From Klebsiella quasipneumoniae subsp. quasipneumoniae (GTDB lineage: Bacteria > Pseudomonadota > Gammaproteobacteria > Enterobacterales > Enterobacteriaceae), in assembly GCF_020525925.1 (NCBI RefSeq), contig NZ_CP084876.1, forward strand, positions 3,348,001 through 3,412,000: 64,000 nucleotides of DNA, in the 5' to 3' direction. Position numbers and translations under genes: made by a program. Below the pieces are notes generated by a model. The model was not told the origin of the DNA. It saw only the letters and a program-made list of their open reading frames with translations, and did not search any database. Below are positions 37,338 through 49,684 of this stretch, in pieces; positions within the stretch are counted from its first letter, which is position 1, and every line of letters begins with the position of its first letter.

Positions 37338-38126
37338 TCAGCGTACGTGCTTTGGCAGTAAACCATAGTGCTGACGGAAGCGCGCGGTAAAGCGCGATCC
37401 CGACTGATATCCGCTGTTCTGCGCAATTTCCCCGATGGGCCGCGAAGTGGTCTGCAGCTGCCCCAGGGCATGGGCCATCCGCACCTCCTCGACAATCTGG
37501 CGAAAACTCTGCGATTCCTGCTGCAGCCGACGGCGCAGCGTGGACTCGCCGAGAAAGAGCATTTTCGCCACCCGCGACACGCTCCACGCTTGCGCTGGCG
37601 ACAGCATGACCAGTTGTCGAACCTGCGCCGACAGATCCTGCTGCCGCTCGACGAGCAGCGGGCCGGCATAACCCGCCTCGTGCAAGGCCAGCAGCAGGCC
37701 CATGGTCTGATGCTGCTGCAGAGAGGGGGACAAGCCTTCCCGCACCGCCTGCAGAACGCTTTGCCACATAAACGCCAGCTCAGTCGTCACCGGGGCGCAG
37801 AGCGAGGTCAGACGCCCGGGCGGTGGTTCACTGACATAGCGGGTCTTGAACGCCGTCAACAGCTCGGGCGTCAGCGACAGCAGATCGGAGCAAAAGAGGC
37901 CATTCTCCGGCTGGTTAATCACCTCCAGCTCAACGTCTGCCGGCAAAACAATCAGCTGTTGCGGGGTCGCCAGCACCCGGCTCTCCCCTTGCACAATCAC
38001 CTTGCTGCCGCGCTTTACCCGACAGAGCGCCGGGGCGAACAGACGCACCCGATGCAGCCTGCATAGCCGTCGGGTGGTGATCTCCGCGGCGGTCAGGGCA
38101 TTATGCTGAAAATGAATACTCTCCAT
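37338..38126 (-). CDS. AraC-family regulator next to ybcL-like gene
   Basis: Transcription factor of 262 residues. The C-terminal AraC domain (about 165-260) contains SVSRVAKMLFLGESTLRRRL and IGEIAQNSGYQSGSRFTARF. The N-terminal half is a probable sensor of unknown ligand. It lies 17 bases after a ybcL-like gene on the same strand. In E. coli a ybcL/AraC-type ybcM pair occurs in the DLP12 prophage, so this may be a related mobile pair. It interrupts the yccX-rlmI synteny. Confidence 0.85.
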   Translation of the reverse strand: MESIHFQHNALTAAEITTRRLCRLHRVRLFAPALCRVKRGSKVIVQGESRVLATPQQLIVLPADVELEVINQPENGLFCSDLLSLTPELLTAFKTRYVSEPPPGRLTSLCAPVTTELAFMWQSVLQAVREGLSPSLQQHQTMGLLLALHEAGYAGPLLVERQQDLSAQVRQLVMLSPAQAWSVSRVAKMLFLGESTLRRRLQQESQSFRQIVEEVRMAHALGQLQTTSRPIGEIAQNSGYQSGSRFTARFRQHYGLLPKHVR

Positions 38127-38143
38127 CCGACCACCCTTTTATT

Positions 38144-38698
38144 TTAGCGCCCGGCCGTCGCCGTCAACTGGGCGCTGGCGAGAGCATGGCTGTGTAACAG
38201 ATACCCGACCAGCGCCCCGCTGGCATCGGCATTCACCGGCAACGTGGGGATATCCAGCGCCCACACCGTAAAACGGTAGCGATGCGGTTTATCTCCCGCC
38301 GGCGGGCAGGCGCCGCCGAAGCCGGCATAGCCAAAATCGTTGCGGCCCTGTACCGCTCCGCCCGGCAGTGTAGCGCTGTTTTTATCTCCCGCGCCAGCGG
38401 GCAGAGAAGAGACGCTGCTGGCAATGTTGACTAACGTCCAGTGCCACCAGCCGCTGCCGGTAGGCGCATCAGGATCCCGGACGGTGACCGCGAAGCTGCG
38501 CGTGCCTGCCGGGGCGTTTTTCCATGTCAGCTGTGGAGAGACATTGCCTCCTGTGCAGCCGAAACCGGTAAACCAGTGCTTCTGGGCCAGCGGCTGCCCG
38601 TCACGCATATCATTGCTGCTCACGCTAAACGGCGCGGCCATCGCGCCACTGCTCACTGCCGCAACCATCGCCACAACTATCCGCATACCTGTTTTCAT
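38144..38698 (-). CDS. Periplasmic YbcL/YbhB-like PEBP-family protein
   Basis: Phosphatidylethanolamine-binding-like protein of 184 residues from the ATG at 38698, behind GGAGGAG. The signal peptide is about 1-21 (VVAMVAAVSSGAMA|APF). The PEBP ligand-site motifs DPDAPTGSGWWHW and GYAGFGGACPP are present. A form of the homologous YbcL suppresses neutrophil migration in uropathogenic E. coli; whether this protein does so is unknown. Confidence 0.88.
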   Translation of the reverse strand: MKTGMRIVVAMVAAVSSGAMAAPFSVSSNDMRDGQPLAQKHWFTGFGCTGGNVSPQLTWKNAPAGTRSFAVTVRDPDAPTGSGWWHWTLVNIASSVSSLPAGAGDKNSATLPGGAVQGRNDFGYAGFGGACPPAGDKPHRYRFTVWALDIPTLPVNADASGALVGYLLHSHALASAQLTATAGR

Positions 38699-38888
38699 CG
38701 TCTTCTCCTCCTGGGGGTGAGAAGACAGAGTATGAAACGCCGCGCAAAGTGAATGTGCTGAAGCGCCTGCATTTTGTGCCGAAACGCTCAACCGCGCCTG
38801 GCGGGGGAAAGATGCTTGTATGCGCCAGGTGTGCTAATCTACGCGCCATTTTTCGGTGCCGACATTCCCGTTGCTTAAAGGTAGCTCC

Positions 38889-40091
38889 ATGACAGATTCC
38901 CTATTCCCCCGCTTAGTGTTAGCCAAAGGACGCGAGAAATCCCTGCTGCGTCGCCATCCGTGGATTTTCTCCGGCGGCGTCGCCCGCATGGAAGGTAAAG
39001 CCCGCAGCGGTGAAACCATCGATATCGTCGACCATCAGGGAAAATGGCTGGCCCGCGGCGCTTATTCGCCGTCGTCGCAGATCCGCGCCCGCGTGTGGAC
39101 CTTCGATCGCAACGAAGCCATTGATAACGCCTTCTTTGAACGCCGCCTGCAGCAGGCGCAAACCTGGCGTGCCTGGCTGGCCGAGCGCGATGGCCTCGAC
39201 AGCTACCGTCTGATCGCCGGCGAGTCCGATGGGCTGCCGGGCGTGACAATCGACCGCTTTGGCAACTTTTTCGTACTGCAGCTCCTCAGCGCAGGCGCCG
39301 AATACCAGCGCGCCGCCATCATCAGCGCCCTGCAGAGCCTGTTCCCGGACTGCGCCATTTACGATCGCAGCGATGTCGCGGTGCGTAAAAAAGAGGGGCT
39401 GGAGCTGGCCCAGGGGCCGGTAGTGGGCGAACTGCCGCCAGCGCTGCTGCCGATCGCTGAGCATGGCATGAAGCTGTTGGTCGATATCCAGGGCGGGCAC
39501 AAAACCGGCTATTACCTCGACCAGCGCGACAGTCGCCTGGCGACCCGTCGCTACGTGGCGGACAAACGGGTGCTGAACTGCTTCTCTTATACCGGCGGCT
39601 TTGCGGTGTCGGCGCTGATGGGCGGCTGCCGCCAGGTCACCAGCGTGGATACCTCGCAGGAAGCGCTCGACGTTGCGCGCCAGAACGTGGAGCTCAACGG
39701 ACTGGATCTGTCCAAAGCGGAGTTTGTGCGCGACGACGTGTTCAAACTGTTGCGTAAATACCGCGATCAAGGGGAGAAATTCGACGTCATCGTGATGGAT
39801 CCGCCGAAATTCGTAGAAAATAAAAGCCAGTTGATGGGCGCCTGCCGTGGCTATAAAGACATCAATATGCTGGCGATCCAGCTGCTGAACCCCGGCGGCG
39901 TGCTGCTGACCTTCTCCTGCTCCGGCCTGATGACCACCGATTTATTTCAGAAAATCATCGCGGATTCAGCAATTGATGCCGGACGTGATGTACAATTTAT
40001 AGAACAGTTCCGTCAGGCTGCCGACCATCCGGTGATCGCAACCTATCCGGAAGGGCTGTATCTGAAGGGGTTTGCCTGTCGCGTCATGTAA
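38889..40091 (+). CDS. rlmI: 23S rRNA m5C1962 methyltransferase RlmI
   Basis: SAM-dependent methyltransferase that modifies C1962 of 23S rRNA. It has 400 residues from the ATG at 38889 behind AAGGTAG. The N-terminal PUA domain is at about 5-85. The Rossmann methyltransferase domain contains [17 protein letters not shown] and the catalytic VMDPPKF plus FSCSG. About four residues longer than E. coli RlmI at the N-terminus ([10 protein letters not shown]). Confidence 0.95.
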   Translation: MTDSLFPRLVLAKGREKSLLRRHPWIFSGGVARMEGKARSGETIDIVDHQGKWLARGAYSPSSQIRARVWTFDRNEAIDNAFFERRLQQAQTWRAWLAERDGLDSYRLIAGESDGLPGVTIDRFGNFFVLQLLSAGAEYQRAAIISALQSLFPDCAIYDRSDVAVRKKEGLELAQGPVVGELPPALLPIAEHGMKLLVDIQGGHKTGYYLDQRDSRLATRRYVADKRVLNCFSYTGGFAVSALMGGCRQVTSVDTSQEALDVARQNVELNGLDLSKAEFVRDDVFKLLRKYRDQGEKFDVIVMDPPKFVENKSQLMGACRGYKDINMLAIQLLNPGGVLLTFSCSGLMTTDLFQKIIADSAIDAGRDVQFIEQFRQAADHPVIATYPEGLYLKGFACRVM

Positions 40092-40150
40092 CTTGAAAAA
40101 CGAAACATGAGCCTCATATAGGGAGTATTCATGTTTCCCAGGAGGTGCCT

Positions 40151-40468
40151 ATGATAGCCAGCAAATTCGGTATCGGCCAACAGGTCCGTCATACGCTCTT
40201 GGGCTACCTGGGCGTCATCGTCGATGTCGATCCCGAGTACTCGCTCGCGGAACCGGAAGAGGATGAAATTGCCGCCAATGACGAACTGCGCGCGGCCCCC
40301 TGGTACCATGTAGTGATGGAAGATGATGATGGCCAACCCATCCACACCTATCTGGCAGAAGCGCAGCTGAGCAGCGAACCCCGCGACGAACATCCGGAGC
40401 AGCCGTCCCTCGACGAGCTGGCCAAAACAATTCGTCAGCAGTTGCAGGCGCCCAGGTTGCGTAACTAG
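40151..40468 (+). CDS. hspQ: Heat-shock protein HspQ
   Basis: Small protein of 105 residues that binds hemimethylated oriC and acts as a Lon specificity factor in enterobacteria. The start is the ATG at 40151, five bases after GGAGG; a GTG six bases earlier overlaps that site. It closely matches E. coli HspQ ([14 protein letters not shown]). In E. coli yccU follows directly; here an 18-kb insertion begins after its terminator. Confidence 0.95.
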   Translation: MIASKFGIGQQVRHTLLGYLGVIVDVDPEYSLAEPEEDEIAANDELRAAPWYHVVMEDDDGQPIHTYLAEAQLSSEPRDEHPEQPSLDELAKTIRQQLQAPRLRN

Positions 40469-40476
40469 CCTACCCG

Positions 40477-40499
40477 CGCCGCCCTCAGGGCGGCGTTTT
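40477..40499 (+). terminator. Terminator after hspQ
   Basis: CGCCGCCC/GGGCGGCG, an 8-base stem with a 3-base loop, followed by TTTTGCTTT. Confidence 0.85.
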
Positions 40500-40509
40500 G
40501 CTTTATAGC

Positions 40510-41469
40510 CTATTTTTTCGCCCCAACCACGGCGGCCAGCGTCTGACAAATCGTCTCATTAAACTCGGGGCTGCGCTGCTGCGCTTCTGACCAGCGGGTA
40601 TTCGCCAGGTTTAACTGCCGCGACTGTACCTCGCTCCCCTGCGCCAGCTGATTAAAAAACGGCGTTAACATCGCCCCCCCTTTCACTTGCTGTGCTATCA
40701 AGACCGGCGAACCATCGCTGTAACGGAAACGCTGTGCTGCTGCGGGGATAGTGATATTAGAAAAGTGCGCTTGCGCAAAGCTTGCCCAGTAATTCGCGGC
40801 GTTATAACCGCGTGTAAAATTACTTTCGCAATCAGGAAGCGGAAAGCGCGGCCGGGTATTTTTCTCCGGGGCTTTAAAGCTGTTCTCCATCCACCGCGCC
40901 ATGCCCTCCAGATACCATGTTTGTTTAAAGACGGCATAGCCATACTGATAAAGATGGAAAAATTCATGAGCAGGGGTAATGTTACGCGCCGGTTCCAGCG
41001 CGGCATTCAATACAAACTTTAAACCGCAAGGCAGTTGCCTGCCGTCATTCATGGTTTCTGCCGCCACGCGATCGAAAGCCAGACCATTCCCCTTCGGCAG
41101 TTGCAATACATAGACATTGATTTGTCTGGCCTGAGCATAAATCTTTTGCTGTAACGGAAAGCGAAGGCCAAGCACATGGGAATAAAGATATTTGGCGGCC
41201 TGCAGCTGCACAGCAATATCTTTAATACTATCAGGGACGCCACTGCCTGAACTGTCGTACTGATATTTGAGCGCGTCGCGCCCTTGCAGGCTATAAAAAA
41301 TATGGAAATCATCTTCAACATATTCTTTTTCGAGGCGATGTTTAAGCAATATCGAACCTTTGACGCAGCGGGATTCCTGCACCATTTCATTAGCCACTGC
41401 GGAAGGCAAACAAAAGGCCGCGAAAAGATATATGGCGCAGCATGCCGCTCCTGTTCTGCTATATCGCAA
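40510..41469 (-). CDS. Secreted HExxH putative metallopeptidase
   Basis: Protein of 319 residues with a signal peptide (about 1-26, AFCLPSAVA|NEM). The zinc motif HEFFH is at 168-172, with a probable third ligand Glu189 in YLEGMARWME, a gluzincin-like layout. The start is TTG, seven bases after GGAGAGG; no ATG fits the signal peptide. The rest resembles no family I can name. It is the last gene of the adhesin/type I secretion operon, 62 bases after the glycosyltransferase, which suggests it processes or releases the adhesin, but another substrate is possible. Confidence 0.72.
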   Translation of the reverse strand: MRYSRTGAACCAIYLFAAFCLPSAVANEMVQESRCVKGSILLKHRLEKEYVEDDFHIFYSLQGRDALKYQYDSSGSGVPDSIKDIAVQLQAAKYLYSHVLGLRFPLQQKIYAQARQINVYVLQLPKGNGLAFDRVAAETMNDGRQLPCGLKFVLNAALEPARNITPAHEFFHLYQYGYAVFKQTWYLEGMARWMENSFKAPEKNTRPRFPLPDCESNFTRGYNAANYWASFAQAHFSNITIPAAAQRFRYSDGSPVLIAQQVKGGAMLTPFFNQLAQGSEVQSRQLNLANTRWSEAQQRSPEFNETICQTLAAVVGAKK

Positions 41470-41531
41470 GGTACCGCCTCTCCGGATGTAGTCCGCCCCA
41501 GCGAATTCATTTTACCAGGGCGGAAACGTTT

Positions 41532-44720
<3,189 letters not shown>

Positions 44721-45941
44721 TTACCTTTCTCTCAGTGCTTCTTTCGCCCTGTTAAATGGTTTCACCAGATAATCCATTACGGTCTTTTCACCGGTTTTAA
44801 TATCAACCGTGGCGATCATTCCCGGGCCAATTAAAAAACGCTTGCCGCGTTTATTTTCCAGATAGTTATGATCGGTTCGGATAAATACCCGATAGTAGTA
44901 GACGTCAGGTTTTGCCTCATCCTGGATCGTGTCCGGAGAGATAGTTTCGACAACACCATTGAGGGCGCCATAGATGGCATAATCATAGGCGGTAATTTTC
45001 ACCAGTGCCTTCTGATCGGGATGAATAAATGCAATATCCCGCGGCGAAATACGCGCTTCGATCAATAACCGACCATCGATGGGTACAATATCCATCAGCT
45101 CACCGTTTGGCGCGATAACGCCGCCGATGGTATTCACTTTGATATTTTTGACGATCCCCTGCACCGGCGAGCGCACGGTCAGCCGAGCCACTGAATCTGC
45201 CCGGCCTTTAATCACTTCGGCAAGGCTGGCGACATCCGCGTTAGCTTTCGACAACTGCTCGCGGGCATCAACATAGTAGCGAGTGTTAAGGTCAATTTTC
45301 TTTAATTCAATATCGGCGGCCTGCTGACGCAAACGGAGTACTTCGACGTTACTGGCCGCACCGGTCTTAGCCAGCTTTTCATTTATCGCCAGCTCGCTAT
45401 TTACCAGAGACAACGACTGCTCCAGTTGCCGCATAGACTTCGTTAATTGCTCCCTGCGGCTGTGATAGAGGCGAGTTTCTTCCGCCAGCAGCCCCGGCCA
45501 GGCCTTCAGCGATGGCGGAAAAATCAGCGGTTGGTTATTAACCTCTGCGGTCAGGCGAATGCTCGCGGCTAATGACGCGCGATATTTGGCCTGACTCTCG
45601 CCAACATTGGATTCACTGCGGGTGGGATCCAATCGTGCGACCACCTGACCTGCGGCGACCCGGCTGCCTTCGCGAACGTGCAACTCAGTTAAGATCCCGC
45701 CGTCCAGCGTTTGCAACACCTGCTCGCGCGAGCTGGGGATCACTTTTCCGGTTCCGGTGGATACTTCATCGAGCGTCGCGAACCACGCCCATACGCCTGT
45801 GACAACCAACAGCAGTGCCAGTAAAGCGATCAGGCGTCGCGAATTAACCAGTTCAGCCTCATCACGCTCGTTATCAGCCATCGCGGCAACCGGATCCGGT
45901 TCCTGTACTCGCGAGAAAATTGCAGTACTGGGTTTATTCAT
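44721..45941 (-). CDS. Type I secretion periplasmic adaptor (HlyD/LapC family)
   Basis: Membrane-fusion protein of 406 residues linking the ABC exporter to the outer-membrane channel. One N-terminal transmembrane helix (about 33-52, LIALLALLLVVTGVWAW), a lipoyl/hairpin region with long coiled coil (about 100-240) and the C-terminal HlyD motif GMIATVDIKTGEKTVMDYLVKP are visible. The start overlaps the exporter stop by 4 bases. It is 18-54 bases before the glycosyltransferase, depending on that gene's start. Confidence 0.92.
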   Translation of the reverse strand: MNKPSTAIFSRVQEPDPVAAMADNERDEAELVNSRRLIALLALLLVVTGVWAWFATLDEVSTGTGKVIPSSREQVLQTLDGGILTELHVREGSRVAAGQVVARLDPTRSESNVGESQAKYRASLAASIRLTAEVNNQPLIFPPSLKAWPGLLAEETRLYHSRREQLTKSMRQLEQSLSLVNSELAINEKLAKTGAASNVEVLRLRQQAADIELKKIDLNTRYYVDAREQLSKANADVASLAEVIKGRADSVARLTVRSPVQGIVKNIKVNTIGGVIAPNGELMDIVPIDGRLLIEARISPRDIAFIHPDQKALVKITAYDYAIYGALNGVVETISPDTIQDEAKPDVYYYRVFIRTDHNYLENKRGKRFLIGPGMIATVDIKTGEKTVMDYLVKPFNRAKEALRER

Positions 45942-48085
45942 ATGTTCACCACCTGAGCGCGCGCTTTTTCCTGCTCAAATACTGTCGCCTTCGGTTTATC
46001 CAGCGCTAACTGACCATCCTGAATAACCAGAATACGATCAACGATATTGAGCACTGCTGCTTTATGAGTGGCGATGATTAACGTGCGCTCTCCGGCCCAG
46101 CGCGCCAGTTGCTCGACGAACGCTTTTTCTGTTCGTTCATCAAAAAATGAGGTGGGTTCATCCAGCAAAATAATATTAGGGTCGCGAATGAGCGAGCGCG
46201 CCAGCAACAGGGACTGCCGCTGTCCGCCGGAGAGCCCGAGTCCCCCTTCCATCACCACATGTTCAAGACCCATAGGCAGTTTGTTGACGAACTCCAGCGC
46301 ACCACACAGTTCAAGCACTTTCACCAGTTCATCATCGCTCGCCATTGGCCGCCCCAGCGTCAGATTCTCCCTTAATGTTCCATGAAACAGCCGCGCCTCC
46401 TGAGTCAGTAGCGTGGCGTTACGGCGAATGTCTGCAAGATCGATCTGTGGCAGCGAAAGATCGTCAAGCCGAAGTTCGCCTGACGCCAGCTCGACATTGC
46501 CCATCATCGCCTGCAATAGCGTCGATTTTCCGGCGCCTATGCGCCCAAGAACGGCTATTTTTTCTCCGGCTTTAATAGAAAGTTGTTTAATTCGCAGCGG
46601 TGCGGGACCATTGTCTTTGCCGTAACGAAACTCGGCGTTACGGAATTCATAATTGCCGTGCAGAACCGCTCGGTGGACCCGCGGTTCATCCAGCCCGCCC
46701 TCTACCGGCAGCGCCATTAAATTATCCAGGCTTGCTTTCGCGACTTTCACCTGCTGCCAGCGAGCCAGTACGCCGCAGAGGGCCGTCATCGGAGCAACCA
46801 TTCGGCTGGACAGCATCGATGCCGCCACCATGGCGCCAGTCGTGATGTCGCCATTAATAACCAGTGGCGCCCCTACCGCTACGACGGTGGCATACAACAG
46901 GTTCTGAATCGACATGCCCCAGCTCACCAGGCCATGAGTGACTTTGCGGGTTTTCACTCCCGATTCGGCAGTAATTGCCACATAGCTGTTCCATTGCTGC
47001 AGGAAACGGCTTTCTGCCTGCATCATTTTGATATCCGGCAACCCCTGAATGCTTTCCACTAAAATGGCGTTGCGTAGCATGCTTTCATGCTGATTTTTGT
47101 TCGCCAGCTCGGCCAGTTTTTTCTGCAGTACCAATCCCGGCAATAGCATCAGAATAGTCGCAACAGGCGCAATCCAGCTCAGCCATGGCGAGACGATAAA
47201 TAACACAAGCTGGAAAAGCAGGAAAAAAGGCAAATCGGCAATGACCGTCATCATGGTCGAGGTCATCATTTCCCGTACCTGTTCAAGCTCGCGAATTTGG
47301 GAAATAAAGCTGCCTGTCGAGCGTGGAACCGCCGTATTTTTCAGCCGCAATGCGTGACCAAACACGCGATCGGAGATACGGATATCTCCACGTTTGCCTA
47401 ACAGATCCGTGACGTGTCCACGGGTAATTTTCAGCATGAAGTTGAACAGGGCGGCAATTAATACACCGCTGAACAAGACATATAAAGTGGGATAAGATTG
47501 AGCAGGGATCACCCGGTCATATACCTGCATAGAAAACAGGATGCCGGCTAATGCCAAAATATTAATCGCCAGCGATGCCAGCATGACATGCAAATAGGGA
47601 CGCCAATCTTTTAAAACGATTTTACGCAGCCAGTCTGGCTGAAAGCGAGAGAGATAGCTTTCAGTTCTAATATCTTTCTCCGGCGAGGCCGGACGAAAAG
47701 CCACGGTGAATTCAATCTCATCTAATAAGGCGTCAAGCGGGCAGTGGCTTAGTAAAGTCAGCTCTTTGACAAAACGGATCCCGACGGAATTATGCAGATC
47801 GAAGCTTTCAATAATGCCAATCTGACCATCTTTGAGCTGTACCACAAGCGGCAGACGCCAGGCCGACATTTTCCGGTCATTGCCATTCAGAAACTGGCAA
47901 TGCAATCCGGCATGGCGGCAGAGATGTTTAAGCGCATCAGGCAGCGTTTTTTGCGTCGCCCACTCCGCCGCGGCATGGAGCGTACCCGGCGAGTAACTTT
48001 GCCGATAATGGCTGGCGACAAAAGCCATAGCGTTAGCCCAATCCTGCAAATGGGGAATATCGCTGCGCTGGTGTTGTTCGCTCAT
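45938..48085 (-). CDS. Type I secretion ABC exporter (LapB type)
   Basis: Inner-membrane ATPase-permease of 715 residues. The N-terminal C39-like domain (about 1-140) lacks the catalytic Cys and is therefore a non-cleaving substrate-recognition domain, as in LapB/RTX exporters. Six helices follow (about 160-440), then the ATPase with Walker A GRIGAGKSTLLQ, signature LGLSGGQRQSLLL and Walker B IILLDEPTSFFD. Overlaps its neighbours by 4 bases on both sides. Predicted cargo is the adhesin at the head of the operon. Confidence 0.93.
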   Translation of the reverse strand: MSEQHQRSDIPHLQDWANAMAFVASHYRQSYSPGTLHAAAEWATQKTLPDALKHLCRHAGLHCQFLNGNDRKMSAWRLPLVVQLKDGQIGIIESFDLHNSVGIRFVKELTLLSHCPLDALLDEIEFTVAFRPASPEKDIRTESYLSRFQPDWLRKIVLKDWRPYLHVMLASLAINILALAGILFSMQVYDRVIPAQSYPTLYVLFSGVLIAALFNFMLKITRGHVTDLLGKRGDIRISDRVFGHALRLKNTAVPRSTGSFISQIRELEQVREMMTSTMMTVIADLPFFLLFQLVLFIVSPWLSWIAPVATILMLLPGLVLQKKLAELANKNQHESMLRNAILVESIQGLPDIKMMQAESRFLQQWNSYVAITAESGVKTRKVTHGLVSWGMSIQNLLYATVVAVGAPLVINGDITTGAMVAASMLSSRMVAPMTALCGVLARWQQVKVAKASLDNLMALPVEGGLDEPRVHRAVLHGNYEFRNAEFRYGKDNGPAPLRIKQLSIKAGEKIAVLGRIGAGKSTLLQAMMGNVELASGELRLDDLSLPQIDLADIRRNATLLTQEARLFHGTLRENLTLGRPMASDDELVKVLELCGALEFVNKLPMGLEHVVMEGGLGLSGGQRQSLLLARSLIRDPNIILLDEPTSFFDERTEKAFVEQLARWAGERTLIIATHKAAVLNIVDRILVIQDGQLALDKPKATVFEQEKARAQVVNI

Positions 48086-49518
48086 GGTCGAATCTCCACA
48101 CCCTGAATTCTTTGGTTATCCAGAGCAAAAACGGCGCGCATTTTCCCCGTACTGAACAGACAGTCCAGTTCCAGATTTCGCAGTTGCGCTTCAGTTAATA
48201 CCTGATTGAATTGCGCCTGATAAATTTCCTGATCGACATTGAGCAGGTCGAGTAACGGACGCGTGCCAAGCTGTAAATATTGATCCTGATACAGAGCGCG
48301 AGTTTGTTCGCCAAGTAATTGCTGGCGGCGCTGGATGGCGATAGATTGTTTCAGATTTACCGCCTCGTCGCGGGAGGCGCTTAACTTCTGGCTGGCATCG
48401 AGTTGCGCGTTTCTGATCCCGGCATTAGCCGCAGATAACGTTTGCTGCGCCGCTTCGCGGGAAGCGGTGAGTGCTCCGCCCTGATAGATCGGCATTTCAA
48501 CTTTTACCCATGCCGAATACTGAGTTTTATTTAACACCGCGCTGTTGGCGTAATTATCATTGAGGTAATGCGTTACCTGAGGTTCCAGCGAGATAGTTGG
48601 CAACATTTGCGCGGTGGCATTATCTAACTGCGCCTGCGCCTGCGTAGCCTGCGCCAAAGCCGCGAGCACCGCTGGTACGGTTCGGTAATCGATTTTACTT
48701 ACGCCACAGGCAGCATCCATCGCCTGCGGTACGCTTTCGGTTACGGAGGTAATACTCCCGAGACCAAGATAAGTCGCCAGCGTTGCCTTCCAGCGCTCCA
48801 GCGCCGCCTGATATTGAATAAGCGTTGCCTGCGCGCCCTCTACGCGGGTATCCGTCTGCACCACATCTGAAAGCGATGTTGCGCCGGCGTCGTTGCGCTG
48901 GCGAATAAGATCGCCAATATGTTTTAACGAATCCACCTGGGCCTGAGCTATTTTCACCAGCTTTTGATAGCCCTGCATCTGTACCACTGCACCCGCGGTA
49001 TCATGAGCCACTTGATCGATATTAAGCATGACCATCGCCTGCTGTTGGGCAACAGCGGCATCCGCCGCTCTGACCGAGCTGGAGACTTTGCCAAAGTCGT
49101 ACAGCATTTGCGAAACAGAAACCACTAATGAAGGGGAATATCCTGAATCAGAGTAGGTATTACTATAACCATTATTCATACCCGCATTGACCTGCGGATA
49201 ATATTTGGCTTTCGCTACATCAACTTTTTGCACCTGCTCCTGGAGCTTACTCACCTGTTGAGTGATAGCTGGATGCCAGTTGACTGCTGATTTTACCGCC
49301 GTGGCAATATCCACTGGACCAGCCAGATGACTTTCAGGATTGATAAGATCTTCGCTATATCCGGCAATCTGCTGACTATCGTTTAATCTCTGGGTACTGA
49401 TAGTGGTGGGCGGAAAGGAAAGCTCCTCTGCCTCAACCGTTAATACCATGCTTATTGACAGGAAAATAGTGCTGCACCTGTAAACGTTGACCATCCCTTT
49501 TTTTTGAAATAGACGCAT
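48082..49518 (-). CDS. TolC-family outer-membrane channel (LapE type)
   Basis: Outer-membrane efflux protein of 478 residues from the ATG at 49518 behind AAAGG; a frame to 49542 adds eight residues. A signal-peptide-like segment lies at about 13-30 (RCSTIFLSISMVLTVEA|EE). The body holds the two OEP repeats with long helices (QEQVQKVDVAKAKYYPQVNA and ending in LDLLNVDQEIYQAQFNQ). It begins the exporter gene trio 166 bases after the adhesin. Confidence 0.92.
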   Translation of the reverse strand: MRLFQKKGMVNVYRCSTIFLSISMVLTVEAEELSFPPTTISTQRLNDSQQIAGYSEDLINPESHLAGPVDIATAVKSAVNWHPAITQQVSKLQEQVQKVDVAKAKYYPQVNAGMNNGYSNTYSDSGYSPSLVVSVSQMLYDFGKVSSSVRAADAAVAQQQAMVMLNIDQVAHDTAGAVVQMQGYQKLVKIAQAQVDSLKHIGDLIRQRNDAGATSLSDVVQTDTRVEGAQATLIQYQAALERWKATLATYLGLGSITSVTESVPQAMDAACGVSKIDYRTVPAVLAALAQATQAQAQLDNATAQMLPTISLEPQVTHYLNDNYANSAVLNKTQYSAWVKVEMPIYQGGALTASREAAQQTLSAANAGIRNAQLDASQKLSASRDEAVNLKQSIAIQRRQQLLGEQTRALYQDQYLQLGTRPLLDLLNVDQEIYQAQFNQVLTEAQLRNLELDCLFSTGKMRAVFALDNQRIQGVEIRP

Positions 49519-49590
49519 AAAATTACCTTTCAGAAAGCACACTGAAAATATGGATATACTCTTTCCGCATCATTCCTTTTATTTAACAAT

Positions 49591-49609
49591 AACCCGTCGT
49601 TCTCGGGTT
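49591..49609. other. Hairpin between adhesin and exporter genes
   Basis: AACCCG pairs with CGGGTT around a 7-base loop. On the minus strand it is followed by ATTGTT, a poor U tract, so it may terminate only part of the transcripts and set adhesin-to-exporter ratios. Confidence 0.4.
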
Positions 49610-49684
49610 TGTTTTTTCTTTCTCCTTTTTTGGCAAAAGCCATAACGGCAGCACATCCCTGTGCCACCATTCCCATCGACATAT

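Noticed and set aside
41049..41510. 153-codon minus-strand frame with ATG start overlapping the metallopeptidase gene
   Set aside because: It has an ATG, but it reads in another frame. The chosen frame has a signal peptide, HExxH motif and a good ribosome-binding site before TTG.
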